Shown: positions 25,401 through 34,831 of the stretch, piece by piece
Position numbering within the stretch: position 1 is the stretch's first letter
How the letters are laid out: every line of letters begins with the position of its first letter
Source of the DNA: Nemopilema nomurai
Lineage: Eukaryota; Cnidaria; Scyphozoa; Rhizostomeae; Rhizostomatidae
Direction: 5' to 3'
NCBI GenBank assembly: GCA_003864495.1
Contig: ML133436.1
Span: forward strand, 1,054,001-1,118,000
DNA length: 64,000 bases
The notes under the pieces: generated by a model
Seen by the model: the letters and a program-made list of their open reading frames with translations, nothing else
Told to the model about the DNA's origin: nothing
Database searches by the model: none
Translations under genes and position numbers: made by a program

Positions 25401-27245
25401 CATCTGTTCAAAAAGGCTTATTGTGACTAAAACATTGAATATATCAGTATGCTTCAAAGCGCTTGTGGGAATCATTAATGATGTAATGGGCGCTATATAA
25501 AACTGTACTATTATTATTATTTTATTATATGCTTTTCTTCTTTCGCCATTTTGTATCGCCTTGGTGTACCTCGAGAAACTTCGAACACAGTTTCCAAACA
25601 AACTGCAGAAGTTTTTTTTTATTTGCATTTTTGACTAAAGGCCCCGCTTTGATAAACGTTTCCTTCGGAATCTTTCCATTTCAACATCTGCCTCTAATGG
25701 AATTATTTATTCAACCATTTAAGTTCTGCAGCAACGGCATCAAGAACTGTGCCAAAGTTTTATTCCATAATCCAATACGATTCGATTTCTCCCACGTAAT
25801 TAATCTTTGACTTGAATATTCTTGTTTCTGTTTACTAATGTCATTTTCAGTACTGCAGTCTAGTCGCACGTGCTACTAACTAATTTATGCGAGAAGTCAC
25901 GTGTTTATGAGCACACTCACCCGTAGATAATTAACTTTGTTTGCCATTTTTTGTCTGACCATGTAGCGATTATTCAGTCCTATCATTTTATGAGATTCGC
26001 ATTTGGTTTGACAATAATTAAAAATGGGGTTTCGCCGTTAGTTACATTGCCAATCTTCTTCGTTATAGATCGACTATGTTGGTAGGCCTTCCTGGCAAGC
26101 ACAGATTTCTGGGAAGAAAACATGGACCTTGGTGCCTCCTCCTGAATGTGAGGCGGTCTGCCACTCCCTCGCAATTACCGTGAATAAAGGCGACATTTGT
26201 AAGTCTTCAGTTAATTCTTATCTCGATAGTAATTAAAACTGAGCTGTGTGTAGACATGATCGGATTGTTATGACAGCCTTGTTATCTATCACTGCGCCAC
26301 GATATGGGTGAACCATGCCACCTGAAGTTTTGAAGTTTTAATTAATTTTTCCACTACTCTTTTTCCTTTACTTAACCTTTTCGCCAGATCGTATTATGGG
26401 ATTTTTTATTATATGACATGCAGTGCAAGAAGCGAAAAAACACAAAAGCCACTAACATGTTTTGGATGATCAAGACCGTCTTCAAGGCTTTATAACTAAT
26501 TTTTTACAAAGACTTTACGATCCGAAATCAACACCAGTCAGAAGTCGAATTAAGTCTCTGTTTAAGTTTGATCTGATAAATTTGGAATAATAGCGCTTAG
26601 TGATATCTAGGTGAAATCTGGATGGCGAATAGATGGAGTGAATATAGTTCAAAGTATTATACCATGATGACCAACAGTGACTATTGTCGAAAATGTTCCA
26701 GGCTTAAGGCTTGTCATTTCCTCTGAAAAATAGGTTTGCGTTGTCTCATCATTATGAACAACAAAACTCAGCAATTGATTCAATGATGGACATTGCTGCG
26801 TTTATCGGTCAATCCAACAGAGTTCCCATTATACTCAAGTTGCACCAAAGGTGCTTTTGCCAAGCAAATGACAGTCATTGAGGCAACTAGCTTGCTGTGT
26901 TTTTCTTGTAGCCTTTGCTAGATATGCCTATTTCCATTCTATTTCCATGTATTCTATTAAAAACCATTTCCATTCTCCAACACTAATAACTTCAACTTTG
27001 GTATGAAAAAGTAAGCGACTATCATTTTCTGTTCAAGGTCCTCTCGTTTTCAAACATTCATTAGCTCTCTTTGAATTCTTCTTATCTGAGCACCTTGTCA
27101 TGCTCTTTTCACAATGCCTCTTGTCTGATATTTATCGCTGTATCCGGTTTTTTTGTCAGTTGCAATCGATTCAAATAAATGGTTCCATTCTACATACATT
27201 CATCCTGGAGACATCAGCATCACAATTGGCTCGGAGTACGACTAA
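22410..27245 (+). CDS. Membrane-anchored JmjC/cupin-like oxygenase, copy 1
   Basis: Four coding exons: 22410-23005, 24371-24506, 26069-26198, 27160-27245. They join to 315 codons plus stop. Residues about 45-64 form one hydrophobic segment (VFLFTAIMLGFAAIF) without a signal peptide, so type II topology is likely. The conserved N-glycosylation sequon in NCSMC then faces the lumen or exterior. The catalytic part has PLLVTNATSNW (the usual JmjC/cupin_8 entry strand) and QFFPYRTDF. It then has the iron ligands HID in GAQMHIDYVGRPSWQAQISG and the distal His in KWFHSTYIHPGDISITIGSE. All three 2-His-1-Asp ligands are present, so 2-oxoglutarate/Fe(II) hydroxylase activity is plausible. The substrate is unknown and I do not recognise a vertebrate orthologue. 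A short ATG frame at 22367 overlaps the start and could dampen translation. Intron 2 carries a MITE and a LINE tail. AATAAA lies near 27286. Confidence 0.85.
23950..24105. repeat. Three-copy tandem repeat, unit about 52 bp
   Basis: Three diverged copies share the phrases TATTCTCACA..A.CAGAAA, then TATAAG and CTA.CT. It is intronic (intron 1 of JmjC copy 1). Confidence 0.65.
25058..25230. mobile_element. hAT-like MITE, copy C
   Basis: The left end is CAGAGTTCAGGAAATTTT and the right end TTTTTTCTGGACTTTT. It is flanked by 8-bp direct repeats gtgttgga (25050-25057) and gtgtttga (25231-25238), 7 of 8 matching. The interior (ATCATAAACAATGA, AGTTGGTAAT.AGGAAGGTTT, GGAGGAAGG) is nearly the same as copy A. 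It is intronic. Confidence 0.7.
25300..25525 (+). mobile_element. Decayed LINE 3' end
   Basis: An open stretch reads EMIWNALPYNIR, then FKSALKAHLFKKAYCD and stop. This is the typical carboxy terminus of L2/CR1-type non-LTR reverse transcriptases (WNSLP...FK..LK.HLF). After it come GGGCGCTATATAAAACTG and an (ATT)n tail, also typical of these elements. It is a 5'-truncated relic in intron 2 of JmjC copy 1. Confidence 0.75.
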
Positions 27246-27659
27246 ATGCGTCAGTAAAGTCACCCAAATAAACAAACTTCTGTAAAATAAATTGTGTAAT
27301 ATATAACTATGCTACAAATGTCAGTAGCTTCAGCAAAATTGGCTTGTTTTTTATTTTCAAGAACTTCTGCTCGCTAAACTACCTGCAAGGCCTATGTCTA
27401 AAACCTCTAACACCATGGCTTTAGGGTGCTAGACTATTGGTCATAGAATGAGAGTTTAAGTTTCTCAGTAACCCGTGCGAAAGTATAAGGGGTATCCGCT
27501 TTTTCTGAATAGAAAACATGTAGGCTGGAAAGCTTAAATGTTAAAAGGTAGTGGAATCGGGTTTCATAAACCCAACATATTTGACGATGCGAAGTCATTA
27601 TAATATGTTCAATAGCTCCTCAAATTCTCCTCCACAACTTTAGCCTCACTGACGATGAC

Positions 27660-27900
27660 GATGCGAAGTCAACGACTTTCTATCTGATGAACCAATTGTC
27701 ATATAAATTTATGATAGCATCTCCGAACATCTCAATTTGTTCTGGCGTACCCCAGGGCTCTGTACTCTCTCCTGTATTATTCACAATCAATTAACTCTAT
27801 CTCAGTTCTACTTCTGCTGAAATTTACTCTGGCAATGATGCCTAACTATCTATTGTTTTGTCCACAGCAAACTCTGCTAGGAAAACTCCCCCTCAGCTTC
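27660..27900 (+). mobile_element. Reverse transcriptase relic (LINE)
   Basis: The frame NQLSYKFMIASPNISICSGV continues PQGSVLSPVLFTIN. SGVPQGSVLSPVLF is the diagnostic motif of the non-LTR reverse transcriptase palm. It is broken by stops after TIN and after YSGNDA, where YADD would be expected, so the element is dead. It lies 400 bp beyond the stop codon of JmjC copy 1. Confidence 0.8.
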
Positions 27901-27909
27901 ACACCTCCC

Positions 27910-29680
27910 CAATAATCTGAGCATATGAGAGTTCATGAAATGAACCGCGTTTGGCTACCACGTCACATAAATATAACATAGACTCCCCTAATGCTTCAAT
28001 AAGAGGTCTTGGCTGGTATACCTCCGCTTTTTTCAAATTAAACGTTGAAATGAAGACGTCTAACGTATCTACAGTTGCATAGCTTTAGGCCTAGTAACGA
28101 AGTTTGGTCAAGGCATGGTTTGAGTGAATCAAGGGCGGACGCAGGCAGCAATCTGATTATACCTCGGTGCTCCAAAGTTGGGCGTGGCGGTCCTTTAAAC
28201 AGCACTAGTACATTTCTAACACGCAATAAGGCTTTGGACATGATCCTTGAAAATGCTGCAAAGTAACACTATATAGTGATGGGTCAATTGTATGTTGCCA
28301 ATGTATGATAAGTATTTGGTGTTATCTTAAATGGAAAATCGGAGGCTTTAGAAGTTCTCAATTGCTGAACAAGGCTCAAAAAAGTTTTAAATTTCTAGTT
28401 TATCGTTTTTAGAGGCTAAGACAAATCCACCGGTCGATTGAGATTGCACATAAATATCCTTAAAAACGTTTGTAGATTGACTTTCCAATGGTCATAAAAT
28501 TTCCTTGTAAAAGAGAGACTAGTTCCGCTATCCTATAGCAAATGAATAATTCAATTGAATTTATAGAAGTTCCTTCTCTACAATTTAAAATGATTAGTCT
28601 CGATCGAACCTGAGGCTTTGAAGGAGAGAGATAAGCGGACCCGCTGTGGTGCCTCTTCCTCTCAACCTTCTGAGAGAAACCTGGAAGGCATAGCTTCTAT
28701 TCCAGAACATATCTTATTCAATGTTTTATACTGGAAAGTTTGCGCCATGGTCAACTCTTGATTGTTTTGCTACCTTCTGAACAATAGTCGATTCTGATTG
28801 GAGCGTTTGAATTGACTATTGGTCGCGCCAAAACGAGCATACTCCTAGTCAACACAAATTTCGCAATATTCTGGGTTTATCCGTTTCTGTATGGTACAAG
28901 ATATTCTGTGCTACAGCCAGCTCGTATTCTGATTTTGAACTAACTAAAATTCGCAGAAAAGCAATATAAGCTCAAAATAAAGTCTGGGAATTTTGCTTCA
29001 AATAGCAGACGGGTGCTCAAGCAACACTCTTTTTGCTTATCCAGTCAAATATACAATTAAAATATATAAATTTATAATGTAATGACATTTAAGTTTTCAA
29101 TGTTATGTAAATATTTTATGAGTTGCGCAAGCACCTCATGTTCAGGAGTTGCCCGAGGTGATTCAAATGCGTTCACTCGTGCCCATCACATGTTTCAGAA
29201 TTTCAAAAAGTAATTTTTTGGCTCGTCCATAAAATCTTTGCTTGAGGGTACTTTGCAACAAATCATACATTCTGAATGACTGAACGTTTCCAATCAAAAT
29301 CTTACGATAAATTTATTTTGCTTCTCTGACAGATACATCGTGGAGTAAGACATTTAATATACAATAAATACTGAATAAACATTTATATCATGCCAAGTTT
29401 TCAAAACATTTTGATATAATTATATCTTGTAAAAGCGACTCGTAGAATTGCTATAGATGAGATGTGCAGTAATCCCAGATATGCAAAATGTTCACCTCAG
29501 AAGTCGTGCTAGCGCCGTGCTAGAGTAAAATATCCTTGCACGCCATGGAGTCGATTGGGAGCATGAGCCTCCACACGGGTCTATGATTACAGTATACTAG
29601 GGCGGGCGAAGGGCTTTCTTACTCGACGCCATATATTTGTCAGCGACAACTGTCTAGTCAGTGATGTACTTATTCAAGGG
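27910..29680. other. Intergenic region, no supported gene
   Basis: I see only short open frames without recognisable domains or paired splice sites. The left part (to about 28270) may be further remains of the LINE at 27.7 kb. Confidence 0.4.
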
Positions 29681-29720
29681 GGCTTATTCAAGGGGGTGGG
29701 GGCTTATTCAAGGGGGTGGG
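29681..29720. repeat. Perfect 20-bp tandem duplication
   Basis: GGCTTATTCAAGGGGGTGGG occurs twice exactly (29681-29700, 29701-29720), preceded by a partial copy (TTATTCAAGGG). Confidence 0.85.
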
Positions 29721-29734
29721 GGGCTTTACTCGCC

Positions 29735-29914
29735 AATACTCGCATAGATTGTTTGCTATTCGTGTGTCAAGTGCTTCATTGAGTAGGTTCCGCATATGCT
29801 GTCTCGCCCCTTTCTCTACTAATTGTTAAGGCTTATTGTAGTCAAAACACCGAAAGTGAGAACTTAAGGAACTTTTAAGGAACTTATGGTACTAAAATCT
29901 GGTGATTTGAGGTC
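29735..29914 (+). repeat. Dispersed repeat, copy 1 (about 180 bp)
   Basis: It matches 34171-34339 in the same orientation, from AATACTCGCATAGATTGTTT to GGTACTAAAATCTG.TGATTT. It contains AAGGAACTTTTAAGGAACTT. A nearby AGGTTCCTTATAAAAAAAG (about 29951) occurs inverted near 34007. This is probably a non-autonomous mobile element of unknown class. Confidence 0.75.
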
Positions 29915-30608
29915 TACAAATAAGGAACTTTTGGAACTAGGCCTTGAGGTAGGTTCCTTATAAAAAAAGTGTGTATGGAAGAATGTATGGTTAGATAAAG
30001 GGTTGGCAGTTGCTATGGGGGTAAAATCCGAAAACCTCTCGTAAATGCACATTCATCAGAAGACTTTTCAAAGACCGGCATAATATTTGGTCAAAATTAA
30101 TAGTAATTAAGAATAATCACAAACTCGTTCTATAAAGAATATGGTCTTTGGATATTATGGCGTATTGCCTGTGCTACAGTAGCAGTTTTTCAAGACGTAT
30201 TCTTAAAGTAAACCAACGGAAGCAAGGTCCCCAATTTAGAAATACACTGCAACTCAATTCAGGCGTGCGCATTGATTTTTTAGGCAAAGGGATCGCATCG
30301 TCTTGTATCACATCACACACAGCGATATTTGAAGTGATTACATGAACATCTGCGTTTTTGAACCTTGATTGGGTGGCTAAGATTTTTTATTTTTAGGTGG
30401 CCCAGTCCCCTGAACTACGCTGCGTTTTAATTCCGTTGCGGGCCCCATGTGATCACCTTGACTAAAAAATAAATCCGCACGCCAGAATTGTACTGATTTG
30501 TAGTGTATTTTTAAATCGGGCGACCTATGTCCGTTGATTTACTTTAAGGAGGGTGGTGGGGGCCCTATGCTTCTCTGGCTGCCTCTGCTGTACTAACCCA
30601 AGCTATGC

Positions 30609-33454
30609 TCATTTTACAAGTACAAAGCAGGTGGCTCGAAGTGTTTTCTGTCCATTGTCATTGCCAGAACTTATGGCCCGATTGCCACAGGAGATCAAGA
30701 GGCCTCCTAGTCCAATGTACGAATCAGGTGAGTTGCAGTCATCTTCATTGTTAGCAATGAGCCCAATTCTTATCTTCGGCGTCCCAGATATCGGCAACAC
30801 GTTGAATCCTTCGCGATCGCAGTACGGTTGCAGTGACGACTGTGCGATGAGACTTTTCCAAACAGTCTTTCCAAGCCTCGTTTCAGTGTACGTGTTAGAT
30901 TTGAAAAGCTCCAGCAATGATGGTTGTTGTTGCAGTATTCGCACCCAATTCACAGTTGATGTGGAGTCCATCATACCGATGCAGATGTCATCAAACGAAA
31001 CATTGCTGAAAGCAGGAAACTTTGCTTCGCTCTCATTAAACGACTTGAGTCCCAATTCTGTGTTATAGACCACGTCGTTTACCCAGTAGGTCGATGAGAC
31101 AGTAAATGTATCCTAGGTGTAGAGTTGACTGGCATAGACAATACTTTCCCGTCTTCTAAACAAGGGTAACTTCAGGGGTACTAAACAAGGGGTACTAAAC
31201 ATGGGGTACTAAACAAGGGGTACTAAACAAATTGTACAGGGAGCAGGGCGAGTAAGAAAATATGAGGATATTGAAGTTTCATTCTAATACAGCATGATTT
31301 AGTTTGCAACAAGGTCTTTTTCTAAAACTTTATAAAAAGGGCGTGAATGTCTCTCACAACTACCCCCACCTACCCCAATCCACAACAGCTAACTGGGCGC
31401 AGCGAATTTAATTCAATTAGATGCGCGCAAAATGCACTCATTGAGTGCTTCAGAATTCTTGTGTTAGAAAGCGAAACGAATTGAAATTGAATTTTCGCAG
31501 ATGACATCAACAACTAGATTGCCAATCTATTCCGGCCTAGTTGCTTTTCGCCCCCTCTTTTCCTCCGCTTTTCTGGAGGCAAATTCTTGAAAGCCTTGTC
31601 TTTATGTTCCCCCTCGTCGTCTGCCAATTTGTCAAACTCAGTATATTCAGCTTCGTCTATGCTACCGGTTTCCCTTGGCAAGTTTTCCAAGACGCATTTT
31701 GATCCATCCATCTAAGTTAGCGCATTTTGGGTGAGTTTAATTCTCTGCTTTGCTCTTGGGTTTAGCAAGGGCAATAATTCAATTCGCTGCGCTTAAAATG
31801 CGCTGTCTAAACTAGGCCTTAGTGCCTTATGATGTCACGATGCCTGGTTCCATTGATAACTGCAGCAACAGGTACCAAAGTGTACCAGAAATGTGGCACA
31901 ATACCTCATTTCCGTCAATTTTCATCGCGAGAGTCCACCCTCCTCCTCCGCAGCCTGGAATGTCATCCATTCTACAGAAGTGGAGACCTGACTCCAGTTC
32001 GTAAACTCCAGACACTGCACTGGGCCTTGCCAAAAAGATCTCTTTGCAACTCTTGAAGCTTGCTTATTGAAATTGAAATTATAAGGTGATTATAATCAAT
32101 GCTTCTTGTTGTGGATTTAATATCTAAAACAATGTAACCAAATTTGCTGCGTTTTTCTGTTATTTCACTAAGCAAATTGAAAGCTACCTCAAGTATATTG
32201 GGCGAGTATATACACGGCCAAGCAGTATGTGTTACTCATTTTAACTTCTACCCATAGTAAGGTCATATTAACACAATGGGCGGAATCAATATTGTATGCT
32301 AGTAACATGACGTAACACAATATGTAACTTTGTTTGCAGAATCTTTCATAAATTCTATTTTGAATATGGAAACTTGCAGCAAGAACTGAAACAATTCAAA
32401 GAATAGAAAACGGTTACAAGTTGTTTGTAGACTCATCTTTTGACTCACCTTTTGGCTGAAACAACTTGTCCTAGGATTCAAAAAACGCACTTAAAGGTTG
32501 GTCAACGTTTTTACAAATGAGAATAGAGATTAAATGAGGGCAATATTTTTCAGGACAAGACCATGTTTAGACGAATTACGACGCATACGAGGCTTGTGCA
32601 TTTACCAACCGATTCTGGTGTTTGCAAGAAGTAAGGACTCTTATGAATGCATTTATAGAAAAACAAAGAATTGAAGGCGGTTCATGTTTACAGATAAGCA
32701 ACCAATTAATACCCATTCTTATATTGAAGTCACATGTTGTTTTATTTTGCTAATGTTTTAGTGAACTTTTGTCAAGTTGCACTGTTCAGTGCAGATTTAC
32801 TACAAAGTTGAGTTTGAAAAATTAGTCAAATTTGGACTAAGTTAGTCTTTTTGAACTTATGGAAAAGGGGAATGGCAATACGTATTCAAACATAGGCGTA
32901 ATGTTTAAGTGAGTTGTTCGCTATTACTACGGTTGAAATGCCGAGAATCTTGAGAAATTTTTTTGAGGATTGGATCCAGAGTCAAGCAGTTAAGAAGGAT
33001 TTGAGCGAATGGCTACTCAACAGTGGTTTGGTTGGGCACAATACTTTCATTAAATATGGAGAGTAAGTTCTAATTTCTTTTTCTAAAAAAAATGTTGACG
33101 ATGTCAAAAGATTAAAGGTTTAACAATAAGACGAACCTTCACAACAACAGTTTTCCAATTCTTTGATTCTTCTCTTCTTGTGCAGTAACCCCCGGCGAAA
33201 ATTTCACAGTTTCCCTTGGTAGTATTACTTCCATGTCTGTAGTTAATCGTGCTACATCGCGGTGCCTGTATGCATTTGTGAATGCACTGGATTTCACTCG
33301 GGGCATCGTAAACTGTCTTCTCCAACTCGATGCAGGATGACCTTACCCCATCAAGGACTTCTGTGACAAAGCCCTCTTTGCCTGCGCAATGACGGATGAG
33401 CCAACTGGCAATTAGTACGTGAACCATCAAATGCGCCATTGATGCCCGGTCCAT
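30609..33454 (-). CDS. Secreted PAN/Apple plus fibrinogen-like protein
   Basis: Three exons are visible on the minus strand: 33454-33137, about 32062-31905, and 31112-30609 (stop). Exon 1 encodes a signal peptide (LMVHVLIASWLIRHCAG) and a PAN/Apple domain with paired cysteines (SCIELEKTVYDAPSEIQCIH, then KCIQAPRCSTINY). Exon 2 encodes CKEIFLARPSAVSGVYELES and DIPGCGGGGWTLAMKIDG, the N-terminal half of a fibrinogen-like (FReD-type) module. Exon 3 gives WVNDVVYNTELG, LGKTVWKSL and ARIGL-type residues (KIRIGLIANNEDDCNSPDS), closing with NGQKTLRATCFVLVK. Exon 2 to 3 joins in phase 0. Exon 1 to 2 does not join in phase, so a small unseen exon probably lies between them. Such proteins are extracellular, with adhesion, matrix or lectin-like roles; the exact function is unknown. 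Confidence 0.75.
31174..31230. repeat. Four-copy minisatellite, 15-17 bp unit
   Basis: GGGGTACTAAACAAG is repeated about four times with small changes. It lies in the last intron of the PAN/fibrinogen-like gene, about 60 bp before its acceptor. Confidence 0.8.
31397..31792 (-). mobile_element. Inverted-repeat element with small ORF
   Basis: GCGCAGCGAATT (31397-31408) is the exact reverse complement of 31781-31792, bounding a 396-bp segment. On the minus strand it contains a 65-codon ORF (31711-31514) that begins MDGSKCVLENLPRE. The ORF has an acidic middle and a basic end, EKRRKRGGEKQLGRNR. This looks like a fragment of a transposon protein, but I cannot assign the family. It lies in the last intron of the PAN/fibrinogen-like gene. 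Confidence 0.4.
32554..33061 (+). other. Two candidate plus-strand exons
   Basis: Segment 32554-32630 lies between TATTTTTCAG and GCAAGAA|GTAAGG and reads DKTMFRRITTHTRLVHLPTD. Segment 32939-33061 starts MPRILRNFFEDWIQSQAVKK and ends at a strong donor, GGAGA|GTAAGT. Both are antisense to introns of the PAN/fibrinogen-like gene. I do not recognise them, and linkage between them is unproven. A nested gene or chance ORFs are both possible. Confidence 0.22.
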
Positions 33455-34170
33455 GCAGAAGAATCGTGCAGAACTAGATCAGGGCCTGTTGAAGTTTAAT
33501 CGTGAATCAATGCTTTTATTTGCTACAAACATACGCTGAAGACAATCTGCTCCACACTAATTCGGCGAGCAAGCAAGGACTACCCTTCAAAACACTGCCT
33601 GATTTTAAACAACTGATAACGTTACCTTCAGTTTCAAATGTAAATAATTAATAATTTATCATCCATAACTTGCCGCCTAACGTCACGTAAGGGAACTGTA
33701 TTTTGATGTGCTCCTCTTCATTGGTCTTTGATAAACAACTACCTTCATAATTACCTCTACTTTTGAATTGACTCACAGTGGGGAAGAAAAAATCATGTCA
33801 ACCAAGTGATAGCGCTTATATAATATGTATTCGGTCACACCACTGTTCAGAAGTATTTTCTTTTTAGAAGACCCTTGGCTTGCATAGTTAAGTTGCATTG
33901 ATTACGGTGCATTGATTACGGTACGGTGCAATCTGCAAGCTGACCGAGATTAAAAGCTGCTGATTTCTGATTGCCACTAAGTTCTATGCCTATATGCTAC
34001 ACGCTTTTTTTATAAGGAACCATTTTATAAGGAACCTACATGTAGAAGGCCGAAATATATAAAGAACTTATACTACTAAAAACGAAATTACTAAGGAACT
34101 TTTCGTTCAGAAATTTTTTTCTAACTGCAAGCATTAAGAGCTTAAAAGCCCGTTCCATTCATTTGCAGCA

Positions 34171-34339
34171 AATACTCGCATAGATTGTTTGCTATTCGTG
34201 TGTCAAGTGCTTTATTGAGTAGTTTCTGCATAGTCTATCTCACCCCTCTCTCTATTCAGTGTTAAGGCTTATTGATGTGCAGTGAAAATTAAGGAACTTT
34301 TAAGGAACTTTTGGTACTAAAATCTGATGATTTGAGGTC
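34171..34339 (+). repeat. Dispersed repeat, copy 2 (about 170 bp)
   Basis: Direct-orientation partner of 29735-29914, with substitutions and short indels. The sequence just upstream (34007-34110: TTTTTTATAAGGAACC, repeated TAAGGAACC) is related to sequence after copy 1 in inverted orientation. The two copies flank the PAN/fibrinogen-like gene. Confidence 0.75.
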
Positions 34340-34831
34340 ACGATTAATTACAATAAAAGATGGTCTTACACTCGAATACGACAAGACTTTTTGATTAATT
34401 ATCGCATAAAACTATATTTCAATTAGAACCAGCTTCTGGCCAATTAAGTTAAAACACAGAATTTGAGCTAAATAGTTCCAGCTCATCTCACAAGCCTTAA
34501 ATTTATCATCAATTATATACCACTTGAAAAATCTTGTATTTAGTCACTTTGCTTTTATCACAAGTAGTTCTCAAACTTCTCAAACAAAATGAGGCAGTGG
34601 TCATATATCAGTGAGTTCGTCTAAACTTTATCTAACTCGCAACAAATTCACCTGACTGAATTTGAACAATTCTCAGAAATATTTTTTTACATATTCAATG
34701 TTTGCTCCTGTGGAGGAGCCTCTCTGGTCCAAAAGGGAAGTTGTTGATGCTGAGCTCGCAAACTGATGTCTTCCTTTTACAAATTTTGAAAAGTTAATGT
34801 GTGGAGTTACTCGTTGAATTAGAAAAGAGCT

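Noticed and set aside
28038..28266. Overlapping 63- and 67-codon ORFs on opposite strands
   Set aside because: No motif, no splice context; likely chance frames in decayed LINE or spacer sequence.
30553..31068. Plus-strand ORF of 171 codons
   Set aside because: It is the antisense shadow of the last exon of the PAN/fibrinogen-like gene, which matches a known domain on the minus strand.
29681..31230. CRISPR-like spaced repeats
   Set aside because: Repeats are contiguous minisatellites without unique spacers, in an animal genome.
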